Program-made: the position numbers and the translations under genes
The notes under the pieces: generated by a model
What the model was told of the DNA's origin: nothing
What the model saw: the letters and a program-made list of their open reading frames with translations, nothing else
Databases searched by the model: none
Shown: positions 1 through 9,400 of the stretch, in pieces
How positions within the stretch are numbered: the first letter of the stretch is position 1
Layout: every line of letters starts with the position of its first letter
Assembly (NCBI RefSeq): GCF_002934455.1
Contig: NZ_PTIR01000008.1
Span: 62,001-126,000 of the forward strand
Length of the DNA: 64,000 nt
Origin: Trinickia symbiotica
GTDB taxonomy: Bacteria > Pseudomonadota > Gammaproteobacteria > Burkholderiales > Burkholderiaceae
Direction: 5' to 3'

Positions 1-116
1 CGGAGTGCCAGCAATCTCAACCCCGCTGAAGAGCCCGTTCGACGTTGCACTGCATAGCGCGCCACGGGCGACAGTCGGAGCGATGTCAGGCCCGCTGGCT
101 CGCATCAGACAGCGCA

Positions 117-1088
117 TCATGAAGCAAGCGCTTTTGCGTTAGACCGAGTACTGCTTGCCGCCTTCCGCTTGACTTCGAGAGATGGCGAGCGCTCCGTAAG
201 TGGCGGTGATGAATCGAACCGCGAGCCTTTGAACTGCTGCCGGTATGCCGCGGGTGTCATCTCCTTCGTCGCTTTGAACTGTCTGTTGAAGTTGGCTACA
301 TTGTGAAAACCGGATCGAATGGCGACAACGGATATCGGCATCTCCGTATCCGTCAACATGCGGCAGGCGTGACCGATTCGGACTCGGGCGATGTACTGCC
401 CGACGCTCTCGCCCAAGTGCCGCGTGAAGTGTCTCGTCAGCGTGCGTTCGGACAATCCCGCCGCCTTCGCGAGTGCCGAGAGTTTCAATGGCCGCGCGAA
501 CTGGGTGTCGATCAATGAAAGGACTCGGTTGAGCTGTTCCGGCTCGTAACCGCGGACAGCACCGACGCGCGTTTCGAAAGCGCCCGGCGACGCCAGAGGT
601 TCGGCAGGCAAGTCCGACAACCAGACGAGGATGTCCAGCACTGCCGCCAGCCTCTCTCGCGCATCGGTGGAAAGGAGCCGATCGAGTTGCGCGCGCATCC
701 GGGTACCGGCGCCTTCGGTGAAAACCAAGCCGCATGCGGCTCGTCGCAGCAGGTTGCGCAGGTCTGCGTACTCCGGGCACAAATCAGCCAGGCGCCGCAC
801 CCATGAGCCGTCAAACCATACGACGATGGCGACTTGCGGCTCGGCCGGATCGATAGAGCGATTCGACGACCAAGTATGTGGGAGATCCGGTGGAACCAGC
901 ACCAGGTCGTCATCGCCGTAGGCCGCGACAGAATCGCCTATGTAACGCTTCCCACGGCTGTTCATCGTCAGGGTCAGCTCGTACTCCGGGTGGTGATGCC
1001 ACTCGAACGGCATTCGCGTCAGACGCCGGTGGTAAATCCTGACGGAACAGCTCTCGCCGAATTGAACGTGCTCGTAAGCGGCTTTCAT
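117..1088 (-). CDS. AraC-family transcriptional regulator
   Basis: A 323-residue one-component regulator. The N-terminal ~140 residues form a cupin-like sensing domain rich in His near residue 31 (HHHPEYEL). Residues ~195-290 carry the two AraC helix-turn-helix motifs (LSALAKAAGLSERTLTRHF, then ISVVAIRSGFHNVANFNRQF). Domain order and length are typical of AraC/XylS cupin regulators that sense small organic molecules. It is divergent from the DUF1479/aldolase pair with about 180 bp between starts, so it probably controls that pair; this is inference. A tail of ~40 polar residues follows the second helix. The inducer cannot be predicted. Confidence 0.9.
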   Translation of the reverse strand: MKAAYEHVQFGESCSVRIYHRRLTRMPFEWHHHPEYELTLTMNSRGKRYIGDSVAAYGDDDLVLVPPDLPHTWSSNRSIDPAEPQVAIVVWFDGSWVRRLADLCPEYADLRNLLRRAACGLVFTEGAGTRMRAQLDRLLSTDARERLAAVLDILVWLSDLPAEPLASPGAFETRVGAVRGYEPEQLNRVLSLIDTQFARPLKLSALAKAAGLSERTLTRHFTRHLGESVGQYIARVRIGHACRMLTDTEMPISVVAIRSGFHNVANFNRQFKATKEMTPAAYRQQFKGSRFDSSPPLTERSPSLEVKRKAASSTRSNAKALAS

Positions 1089-1271
1089 CGTAAAACTAGC
1101 CTCGGTTTGAAATCCCGCCCTTCAGCGCGGCGAGCGGGAATCCGGCCTGAAGCCCGGTTCTGCAGCAGTTGCTGTCCGGAATTGCAAAATCATTGGCCCG
1201 ATCGTATCACTATCGGAGGCGTTGCCGTCGTACGCTTCTCGGGTCAGCAATCACAATATGGAGACGATGCC

Positions 1272-2513
1272 ATGGCCCTGCAAATCGACGACCTCTCGGC
1301 TGCAATCAGGCGGGCGAAGCGCGAACTGCGCGAGCAGTTACCCAACTTTAAAGAAGTCTTCGCAGACATCGAGGCGGCGATGATCGATGAGGCCGAGCGT
1401 ATTGCGAAACTTCGCGACGAAGGCGAAGCCGTCATTCCCGAAATTCGGTTCGATGACATCGTTCACAACCGAATAACGGCGGACCAGATCGCGCTTGTCA
1501 AGGCACGGGGCGCCTGTGTCATTCGCAATGTCTTCGACCGCTCGCTCGTCGAGCAGTGGGACGACGACATCGCCCAATACGTCGAGCGAAACAATCTCGA
1601 TGCGAAGCTGCTCAACCGAGCAGAGGACAGGTATTTCGGTCAGCTGGCGTCGAGCAAGCCGCAGATTTACGGCGTGTATTGGTCGAAACCGCAAGTGATG
1701 GCACGCCAGTCCGAGGCACTCACTCTGGCGCGCGTGTTCCTGAACAGGTTATGGAAGGCGGAAAGTGAAGGCCGGGTTCACTTCGACCCGAATCATGTTC
1801 CCGTTTACGCCGACCGGTTACGCCGCCGGCCGCCGGGCTCGGAATCGCTCGGGCTCTCCGCGCATTGCGACGGCGGTTCGGTCGAGCGCTGGATCGAGCC
1901 GAATTTCCGCAAGGTCTACCGGCACGTGTTCTCCGGCAACTGGCGCAACTATGACCCGTTCGACGCGGCATGGCGAACCGAGGTCGAGGAGATTCCTTCG
2001 CCGGCGGTCTGCTCGATGTTCCGCACTTTCCAAGGATGGACGGCACTCACTCCGCAAGGCCCTGGCGACGGCACGCTTCAACTGGTGCCTATCGCCAAGT
2101 CGATGGTCTACATTCTCATGCGCGCGCTGCAAGACGACGTCGCCGATGACGACCTGTGCGGCGCAATGGCGGGCCGGGCGCTCTCCATCAAGGAGGCGTA
2201 TCACGCTCCGTTGTTTCGCGCCCTCTCGTCCATTCCCCCGATGCAGGCGGGCGACACCGTCTTCTGGCACAGTGACGTCATCCATGCCGTCGAAGATGCG
2301 CATCGCGGCAAAGGCTACAGCAATGTCATGTACATCGCTTCGCTGCCGTCGTGCGCCAAAAACGACGCATACCTCAAGCGCCAATTGCCGAGCTTCCTCG
2401 AAGGGAAGAGTCCGCCCGACTTTCCGGCCGACCATTTCGAAACCGACTTCGTAGGTCGCGCAACGGCCGAAGACCTGACTGCCCTGGGCCGCTCGCAAAT
2501 GGGCTTGGACTGA
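1272..2513 (+). CDS. DUF1479 (YbiU-like) oxygenase-fold protein
   Basis: A 413-residue protein of the DUF1479/YbiU family, whose fold belongs to the 2-oxoglutarate/Fe(II) oxygenase (cupin) superfamily; the substrate is unknown. The start at 1272 follows GGAG at 1260-1263, although the frame stays open further upstream. An H-x-D pair (LSAHCDGG, H198/D200) and distal histidines in FWHSDVIHAVED (H333, H338) look like an iron-binding facial triad, with a basic HRGKG stretch after them that could bind 2-oxoglutarate. A class II aldolase starts 60 bp downstream and an AraC regulator is divergent, suggesting a small catabolic unit. Family assignment is firm; the reaction is not known. Confidence 0.85.
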   Translation: MALQIDDLSAAIRRAKRELREQLPNFKEVFADIEAAMIDEAERIAKLRDEGEAVIPEIRFDDIVHNRITADQIALVKARGACVIRNVFDRSLVEQWDDDIAQYVERNNLDAKLLNRAEDRYFGQLASSKPQIYGVYWSKPQVMARQSEALTLARVFLNRLWKAESEGRVHFDPNHVPVYADRLRRRPPGSESLGLSAHCDGGSVERWIEPNFRKVYRHVFSGNWRNYDPFDAAWRTEVEEIPSPAVCSMFRTFQGWTALTPQGPGDGTLQLVPIAKSMVYILMRALQDDVADDDLCGAMAGRALSIKEAYHAPLFRALSSIPPMQAGDTVFWHSDVIHAVEDAHRGKGYSNVMYIASLPSCAKNDAYLKRQLPSFLEGKSPPDFPADHFETDFVGRATAEDLTALGRSQMGLD

Positions 2514-2572
2514 GTCCGCCTGATCCGCGATACCATCCACGAGAATGACTCTCGTAGACCTGGAGATGCGAA

Positions 2573-3337
2573 ATGACCAATGCGTCGCGCTCGAGCACCA
2601 AATCGACCGGCAGGGAAGACCTCTTTCACGATCGCATCGTGGAAGCTCTGCGAGACGATCTCGCGCTCGCTTTGCGCGCGGCCGCGCACTTCGGTCTGGA
2701 TGAGGGCGTCTGCAATCACTTCAGTGTCGCGCTGCCAAGCGACGACGGGTTGTTCCTGCTGAATCCGCGCGGGCTGATGTGGAGCGAGGTCGCCGCGGAC
2801 GATATCGTCATCGTGGATTCCGCTGGTAGTGTCGTCGCCGGCCGTCACGAAGTGGAGCCGACGGCAATGTTCATCCATGCCGCGATTCACCGCCTTGCGA
2901 AGAAAGCCTGCGTGCTGCATACGCATATGCCGTACGCAACGGCCCTGACGCTCACGACGAATTGCGGGCTCGATACGACGTTGTCACAGAACGCGATGCG
3001 TTTTCACGGCCGTGTGGTCCTGGACCGCGCGTACAACGGCCTCGCGCTCGATGAATCCGAAGGCGAGCGCATCGCGCATGCGTTGGCGGGCCGGGATATC
3101 GCATTTCTCGCTAATCACGGCGTCGTCGTCTGCGGAGACCGGATCGATCACGCGTTCGACGATCTCTACTATCTGGAGCGCGCGTGTGCGGCGCAGGTGC
3201 TCGCGCTATCGACAGGGGTCGGGCTCAAGCCCGCGACTGCCGATGTGGCGGAACGAGTCGCGCGCCAAATGCAAGGCGAGCGGCTGCAATCCGAAATGTT
3301 CTTTGCGGCGCTGAGAAGGACGATTGGGGCGTCTTGA
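2573..3337 (+). CDS. class II aldolase/adducin family protein
   Basis: A 254-residue class II aldolase/adducin domain protein, of the fold that includes L-fuculose-phosphate aldolase and zinc-dependent decarboxylases. Metal-ligand histidines are visible in CVLHTHMPYA (H116, H118) and later in LANHGVVVCG; CNHFSVAL near the N-terminus is the usual family opening. A GGAG lies 8 bp before the ATG. Homologues without a sugar-kinase neighbour act on varied substrates, so calling it a specific aldolase would be unsafe. It probably shares a transcript with the DUF1479 gene 60 bp upstream. Confidence 0.88.
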   Translation: MTNASRSSTKSTGREDLFHDRIVEALRDDLALALRAAAHFGLDEGVCNHFSVALPSDDGLFLLNPRGLMWSEVAADDIVIVDSAGSVVAGRHEVEPTAMFIHAAIHRLAKKACVLHTHMPYATALTLTTNCGLDTTLSQNAMRFHGRVVLDRAYNGLALDESEGERIAHALAGRDIAFLANHGVVVCGDRIDHAFDDLYYLERACAAQVLALSTGVGLKPATADVAERVARQMQGERLQSEMFFAALRRTIGAS

Positions 3338-3366
3338 CGCAGAGCTGATACACAGCCCGCCGGCAA

Positions 3367-3774
3367 CTACCCCTTGCTCGGAGCCGGCCTCAGCGCATAA
3401 GCCCCATCGCCGAGCAAGAACAGCACGATGAGCGCAACAGCCCAGAACGCCGGGTACTCCCATCCGCCGCCCTTGTTCGTGAAGAGCCACCCATTCGCGC
3501 CGTGCACCATCGCGATGGTGCCGAGCATTTCAGCCGCGAGGGGCAGCGCGATCCACGATGCATAAATACCGAGAATCAAGGCGATGCCGCCGACGACCTC
3601 GAGCACGATCGTCAAGTAAGCCGCAAACGCGGGCAAGCCCAGCGATGCGAAGAAGCCGACGAAACCGGGGATCGAGAACACGAACAGCTTGAGGCCGACG
3701 TGTGCGAGGAAGAGGATGCCGAGGCTCACGCGCAATAGCAGCGAGGCGAACGGTGCGGTCTTTGGGTTGATCAT
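3367..3774 (-). CDS. DoxX family membrane protein
   Basis: A 135-residue inner-membrane protein of the DoxX/DoxD family with four hydrophobic segments (LLLRVSLGILFLAHVGLKL, LTIVLEVVGGIALILGIYAS, the LAAEMLGTIAM segment and FWAVALIVLFLLG). I start it at ATG 3774; a GTG at 3822 would add 16 residues. DoxX proteins are often induced under thiol or oxidative stress, with quinone or thiol-related roles in some cases. It is divergent from a LysR regulator with a perfect 12-bp inverted repeat between them, so LysR control is likely. Confidence 0.88.
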   Translation of the reverse strand: MINPKTAPFASLLLRVSLGILFLAHVGLKLFVFSIPGFVGFFASLGLPAFAAYLTIVLEVVGGIALILGIYASWIALPLAAEMLGTIAMVHGANGWLFTNKGGGWEYPAFWAVALIVLFLLGDGAYALRPAPSKG

Positions 3775-3907
3775 GGCGATACCGGCGATTGAGGCAACGC
3801 AGTTCGAGAAAGACGACGGCACCGAATCGAGTGCGAGCAGAAAAACAATAAGGACACCGAATGAAAGGCATGCCGTCGAAGCCAGGGCAAACGATACGGT
3901 CGCCAGA

Positions 3908-3942
3908 ATGATGGATCAACTCGGCTATGATTGATCCATCAT
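3908..3942. promoter_or_regulatory. perfect inverted repeat, probable LysR operator
   Basis: Arms ATGATGGATCAA (3908-3919) and TTGATCCATCAT (3931-3942) are exactly complementary, separated by 11 bp. The element lies between the divergent doxX-like gene (start 3774) and LysR gene (start 3964), ending 22 bp before the LysR start. Perfect dyads in divergent LysR promoters are typical autoregulatory binding sites. The role is inferred from position and symmetry. Confidence 0.65.
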
Positions 3943-3963
3943 TTACTCCTGGTTGATGATCGG

Positions 3964-4857
3964 ATGGATACCCTCACGAGCATGCAGGTGTTTCGTCTCG
4001 CGGTCGAGCTGAAGAGCTTTGCCGCCGCGGCCCGCAGGCTCGACATGTCGCCGGCGATGGCCAGCAAGCACGTCATGCATCTCGAGCAGCGCCTCGGCAC
4101 GCTGCTGCTCAATCGGACGAGCCGGCACCTGAGCCTCACCGAGCCGGGCGCGGTCTATTTCGAGCATGCGCGGCAAATGCTCGACGATCTCGAGGACATC
4201 GAATCGGCCGTAACGAAGGCAAGCGCCGCGCCGCGCGGCATGTTGCGCGTCAGCGCGCCGGTCTGGATGGCGAATCCGGGCTTCATCGGCGTTCTGAACG
4301 AGTATCGCCAACGTTACCCCGGCGTGCGGCTCGACGTCGACCTGTCCGGGCGGTTCGTGAATCTGGTCGAGGAGGGCATCGATCTGGCGCTGCGTGCGAC
4401 GAACCCGGTCTCTTTGAGCCAGACGCTCATTGCGCGGCCAATCGCACCGGTCACCTTCCATGTCGTTGCGGCCCCCGACTATCTGCGTCGGGCCGGACGC
4501 CCGACGCGCGCCACGGAGCTCGGCGATCACGCGGTGCTCTCGTATTCGCTGCTGCCGGGCGGCAACGGCTTCGACGTGGAGGGTCCTGACGGCGTCGAAT
4601 CGGTCAAATTCGAGCCGGTCCTCCAAAGCAACAACGAATCGCTGCTGAGACTCGCCGCCCTCGAAGGCATGGGCGTCGCGTTCTTGCCTAAGTGCCTCGT
4701 CGCGCGCGACGTCGAGGCGGGCCGCCTGGAGGTGCTGATGCACGACTATCGGCTCTTCGGCACCCAGCTTTATGGCGTCTACCAGAATCGAAAATATTTG
4801 TCGTCGAAAGTCAGAACCTTCCTCGATTTCCTTTGCGAAAAGCCGTCCATAGCGTAA
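3964..4857 (+). CDS. LysR-family transcriptional regulator
   Basis: A 297-residue LysR-type regulator. The winged helix-turn-helix occupies residues 1-60 (VFRLAVELKSFAAAARRLDM, then NRTSRHLSLTEPG), followed by a substrate-binding domain from ~residue 90. NRTSRHLSLTEPG is characteristic of the LysR subgroup near quinone, thiol or xenobiotic-responsive genes. I chose ATG 3964 because the longer reading frame begins with a TTG inside the inverted-repeat arm. It is divergent from the DoxX gene, which it probably regulates together with itself. The effector is unknown. Confidence 0.92.
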   Translation: MDTLTSMQVFRLAVELKSFAAAARRLDMSPAMASKHVMHLEQRLGTLLLNRTSRHLSLTEPGAVYFEHARQMLDDLEDIESAVTKASAAPRGMLRVSAPVWMANPGFIGVLNEYRQRYPGVRLDVDLSGRFVNLVEEGIDLALRATNPVSLSQTLIARPIAPVTFHVVAAPDYLRRAGRPTRATELGDHAVLSYSLLPGGNGFDVEGPDGVESVKFEPVLQSNNESLLRLAALEGMGVAFLPKCLVARDVEAGRLEVLMHDYRLFGTQLYGVYQNRKYLSSKVRTFLDFLCEKPSIA

Positions 4858-5027
4858 GCGTGTGAGCGGGAAGTAATTTCTGCTGATGCGTGACACAGGC
4901 TTTTTTTTTGACTTTCGTCAATTTCACCACGGACGAGAATCGCCTATGCTTGAGGCCAGGCGTGCGTGACGTCCGGCTGCAATGGCGCCGCTCGAAAACG
5001 AACAACGGCACGACTTGGGGGGCGGTC

Positions 5028-6116
5028 ATGAAGCAGTGGACGATCTGTGCCATGCTTTGCGCGTTGACAACCTCTGCTCACGCCGAGGATTTGCTTCAGA
5101 TTTACGGCATTGTCGACGGCGGTGTCGCTTATGCCACGAACATAGCCGGTGCCCATAGCTGGTTTCAGACGAGCGGTGTCGCGCAGTCGGACCGCTGGGG
5201 CTTACGCGGTTCGGAAGAACTCGGAGGCGGGAACCGCGCGATATTCCGGCTGGAAAACGGTTTCACTCTCAATGATGGCCGATTTTCACAAGGCGGACTC
5301 GAATTCGGCCGGCAGGCGTTCGTGGGTATCGCAAGCGACCGCTTCGGCACGTTGACACTCGGGCGGCAGTACGATTTTATGACAACCAACCTGACGGTTT
5401 TTTCGTCGGGAACGTTGACGCCTTCCGTCTTCGCGTTTCATCTCGGCGATCTCGATCGACTAGGCGCCGAGCGTATCGATAACGCCGTCCGATATGTCAC
5501 GCCCGAATTTGCCGGCTTTCAGCTCGGCGCACTCTACGCATTCGGCGGCCAGCCCGGTAATTTTTCCTCGCATAGCGCGGCCGGTTTTGGCGCGTCCTAT
5601 GTCATGGGCGCATTCAGAGCCGGCGCGGCTTATACCGAAATTCACGACTATACGGCGGTATTCGGAATCGGCACGACGGTGCTCGGGGCGCCGCTCGTCG
5701 GAACGTCCTCGCAAGGATTGCTGCCACGTTTTCAGACGTTCGACAAGTTGACGGGATCGGGCATCGGCGCCAGTTATCAACTCGGGCCGGCCCTGTTTCA
5801 CGCGCTCTATACGATGGTCGATTTGCGCAAAAACGGTGCAAGTGAAACGTTGCGAACGGGCGAGGGCGGTGTCAGATATTCGATCAGTTACGCGCTCTCG
5901 CTTGCGGGAAGCTATGCGCGTTCTACACTGGCAGGCAAAGGATGGAACCAGTTCGTGGGCGGCGCCGACTATTTGCTCTCGAAGCGAACGGACATTTATC
6001 TTAACGCGGTCTATTTGCACGCGAGCTCCGGGGTGCGGGCCGAGCTGTTCGGGGTGCCCGGCTCGTCGTCGAACAGCCAGACGGTCGTTACGCTGGGGAT
6101 GAGACACGCGTTTTAG
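5028..6116 (+). CDS. Gram-negative trimeric porin
   Basis: A 362-residue outer-membrane porin of the beta-proteobacterial OmpC-like family. A signal peptide (MKQWTICAMLCALTTSAHA) precedes the mature start EDLLQIYGIVDGGVAY, the family hallmark, and the protein ends in the usual C-terminal Phe (GMRHAF) needed for barrel assembly. DRWGLRGSEELGGG and the GRQAFVGIASDRFGTLTLGRQYD region are further family signatures. The ATG at 5028 sits after a purine-rich GGGGGGCGG. It stands alone between the LysR gene and the GGDEF-EAL gene, so it is probably monocistronic. Substrate selectivity cannot be read from sequence. Confidence 0.93.
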   Translation: MKQWTICAMLCALTTSAHAEDLLQIYGIVDGGVAYATNIAGAHSWFQTSGVAQSDRWGLRGSEELGGGNRAIFRLENGFTLNDGRFSQGGLEFGRQAFVGIASDRFGTLTLGRQYDFMTTNLTVFSSGTLTPSVFAFHLGDLDRLGAERIDNAVRYVTPEFAGFQLGALYAFGGQPGNFSSHSAAGFGASYVMGAFRAGAAYTEIHDYTAVFGIGTTVLGAPLVGTSSQGLLPRFQTFDKLTGSGIGASYQLGPALFHALYTMVDLRKNGASETLRTGEGGVRYSISYALSLAGSYARSTLAGKGWNQFVGGADYLLSKRTDIYLNAVYLHASSGVRAELFGVPGSSSNSQTVVTLGMRHAF

Positions 6117-6401
6117 CGACGTTGCAGCATGGCTGTCGAATTGGATATCCGCGACTTTTTTGATCTAGGTTAACTTTCGGATCCGATTCATACGATATTT
6201 TCGGGTTTGCGTTGATAGGGTTTTGCTAGGTTGAAAGGGCACGCCGACACGTTATCCTCATAACATACGGATTGAGGTTTGTCTGAGCTCTCCCGCGCAG
6301 CAAGTGCGGCGAGTCGAGGGGGTTTTTGTTTTAGAAAATATACGCGATTATTTTTGCTGAAACCGGTTTTTCCATGCCGGATTTTCAAATGATGGGCCGA
6401 A

Positions 6402-9400
6402 ATGGTTTCCTGGGCAAACGAGCGGTTGATGCGCGGTGTCGAGCGATTTGGCTCGGTGCCCACCTTTATGACGGCCGGTTCCGGTCGTCGCTTCGCGGCG
6501 CGATGGCATCGCGTGGAGACTGTAGTGCGCGCGAGAATCGATCTAATTCAGCGTTTGCTCGACCAATACTATGGGGGTGGGCTGGCATTGGCCGCGCTGC
6601 TGCTCGGTCTTGCCGCGACGTTGACAGTTTATTCGCTGCTTGGCGGATTCGTCGAGCGTGAGGCGCGGCTTCGTTTCGAAAACGATTCGCGAAACGTCGA
6701 GCAGCAGATCGCGACACGTGTTCGACTGTATTCGGACGTGCTCGTGACGATGCGTGCATTGATGAGCGCCGATGAGGAAGTGAAAAGAAGCGAATTCCGC
6801 GACTTCGTGTCCGGGCTCGATTTGCCGGGCCGATATCCGGGCTTTCAGACGCTCAATTGCGCGTTCTATCTGCGCGATACCGATCTTGACGCATTTGTCG
6901 CGCGGCAGCGTATCGATCCGGCGCTGCGAAGCGCGGGAGTCGAATTTACCTTGCATCCGCGCGCTCAGCGCGCGATGCACGAAATACTGACTTACGTCGA
7001 GCCGCTCGAACGTAACACGGCGTCGCTCGGGGTCGATCTCGATGCGTTGCCGGACCGCGGCAACGCTTTACAAACATTGCGCGATACCGGTGAAGCCGTC
7101 AGCAGCGGTCGATTGATCTACGCCGAGCGCGGCGCCGAGTACGTCGGTCTCGCGATGCGTCTGCCCGTCTATCGCAGAGGGATGCCGACGGCAACGGTGG
7201 ACGAGCGTCGCCGCGCCTATGTCGGGTCGGTCGGTGCCGGCATCAGAGTGAACGACATGATGGCTGGGCTCTTGAGTGCCCAGACGTTACTCGCGCTCAG
7301 ATACCGCATCTACGACGCAGGGAGCGTCTACGGCCGCCAGTTCGCACCTTCGGATTCCCGGATGCTCTACGACAGCATCGGCGGAGTATCGGTAAGCTCT
7401 GCTGCCGCGGCGAGCGGAGGCGTCAAACCCCTCGATTCCGATAGGCGCAACGGCAATGGCGGGCGGCATGCAGTCGTTCCCGGTGCATCGACGAGCCCGC
7501 CGTTCACACGCAGCACGACGCAGCAATTCGCGGGGCGGCGCTGGGTTATCGTATTTTCAGCGCAGCCTGCGGCGTTGATGGGCTCTCAGCGCTATCTGCC
7601 GAACGTCGCCCTGCTATCCGGGCTGGTCATTAGTCTGCTGTTGGCGAGTCTCGCGTATGCGCTGTCCACCTCGCGATCGCGGGCGCTGAAAGTGGCCGAT
7701 GATATGACGGCCGGTTTCCGGGAAAGCGAAAGGGCGCGAGCCGAAGCGCAACGGATCGCGCATTTGGGAGACTGGCGCGTCAATGTAGGCAACGGCGCCG
7801 CGCACGTTTCCAACGAGATGGCGCGCCTCGTCGGCCTGAGACGAGGGTCACCCACCGTGAAGATGCTGGCGCGGGCCATCGAATGCGCCGATCGCCCCGC
7901 GCTACTGAGTCATCTCAAGCGGACACTCGAGACGCGAGAGCCGTTCGAGCTCGAATGCCGCTACCGCTCGTTACGCGGCAGGCGCGGATGGCTGCGCATC
8001 ATCGGTCATGCGTGCGGTGAGCCAGGCAGCGGTTGGCTGCGCGGCACCGCGCTCGAGGTGACGAAGCAGAAATCGATCGACCGTGCCCGCGAGCTGGAGC
8101 ATGCGTTCACGCTTCAACTCGCCACCGCCACGAACGACACGGATATATTCGCCGGGCTCGTCACGCTATTGACGAGCGGCATGAATTGGGACGCGGGCGG
8201 GTTCTGGCCGGCCCAGGCGGGCCATCAGCAGTTGCTTCGTCCCGTGTACTCGACATCCGTCGCCGCGCTCGAACAGCGCCTGCGCGCGCAGAGCCTCAAG
8301 CCGCCGATCGACGACGCGCCCATCGCTCCGCGCTGGTCCACCTCACGTGCCGCTTCGCCGCGGCTTCCCGCGTCCGGAATTGTCACGACGTTCTCGTTTG
8401 CGCTGCATACGGGCAAGGAACTGCTCGGCGTGGCGGAGTTCTATTCGCGCGAACGGCGCCACGTCGAGCCTCAGGCGCTTGCGATGGCAAGCTCCATCGC
8501 AAGCCAGATGAGCCATTTCCTGCAACGCCGCATGGCCGAAAGCAATCTGCAATTTCTCGCCAACCACGACGCGCTCACGGGATTGCCGAACAGGCTGATG
8601 TTCAAGTCGCACCTCGAGGATTCACTGTCGCGCGCGCATGCGGAAAAGACGGCGCTTCACGTGCTCTTTATCGACCTCGACCGCTTCAAGGACATCAACG
8701 ACTCGCTAGGTCACAACATCGGCGATCAGATGCTGCGCGCCGTCGCCGAACGCCTCGGCGAGCGCGTGCCGGAAGCCAATATGATCGCGCGCCTCGGCGG
8801 CGACGAATTCATCGTGCTCCTCGAGGACCGTGGCGATGGCGCGGCGAACTTGCGGAAGACCATCGACGTCATTCAGGCCGCACTGTCGGACCCGTTCTCC
8901 GTATGCGGGATGCAGTTGCGGGCGAGTGCAAGCATCGGCGTGAGTTCGTTTCCGGAGGATGGCAGCGATGCGCAGACGCTGCTGAAGAACGCCGATCTCG
9001 CGATGTACGGCGCGAAACAGCGAGGCAAGAACACGTTTCAGATGTACGTGCGCCAAATGAGCATGTCGCTGCAGCAGCGCGTCGAAATGGAGTCGTGTCT
9101 GCGGCAGGCTGTCGAGAACCACGAGTTCACGCTGTTCTATCAGCCACGCGTCGATTTGCGCACGAATCACTGCACCGGCGCAGAAGCGCTCATTCGCTGG
9201 AACAGTCCGAAGCTGGGGCTCGTTATGCCGGCCGATTTCATTCCGCTCGCCGAAGAGACCGGAGACATTGTATCGATCGGCGCATGGGTGCTGCGCGAGG
9301 CGTGCCGCCAGGCGGCGGAATGGCGAGCGGGCGGCCTCGGCGACATTCACGTGGCCGTCAATCTTTCGGCCCGCCAGTTCGCCGATACGCGCCTGCGCGA

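Noticed and set aside
1-116. Possible gene end at the left edge
   Set aside because: No frame with recognisable homology in 116 bp.
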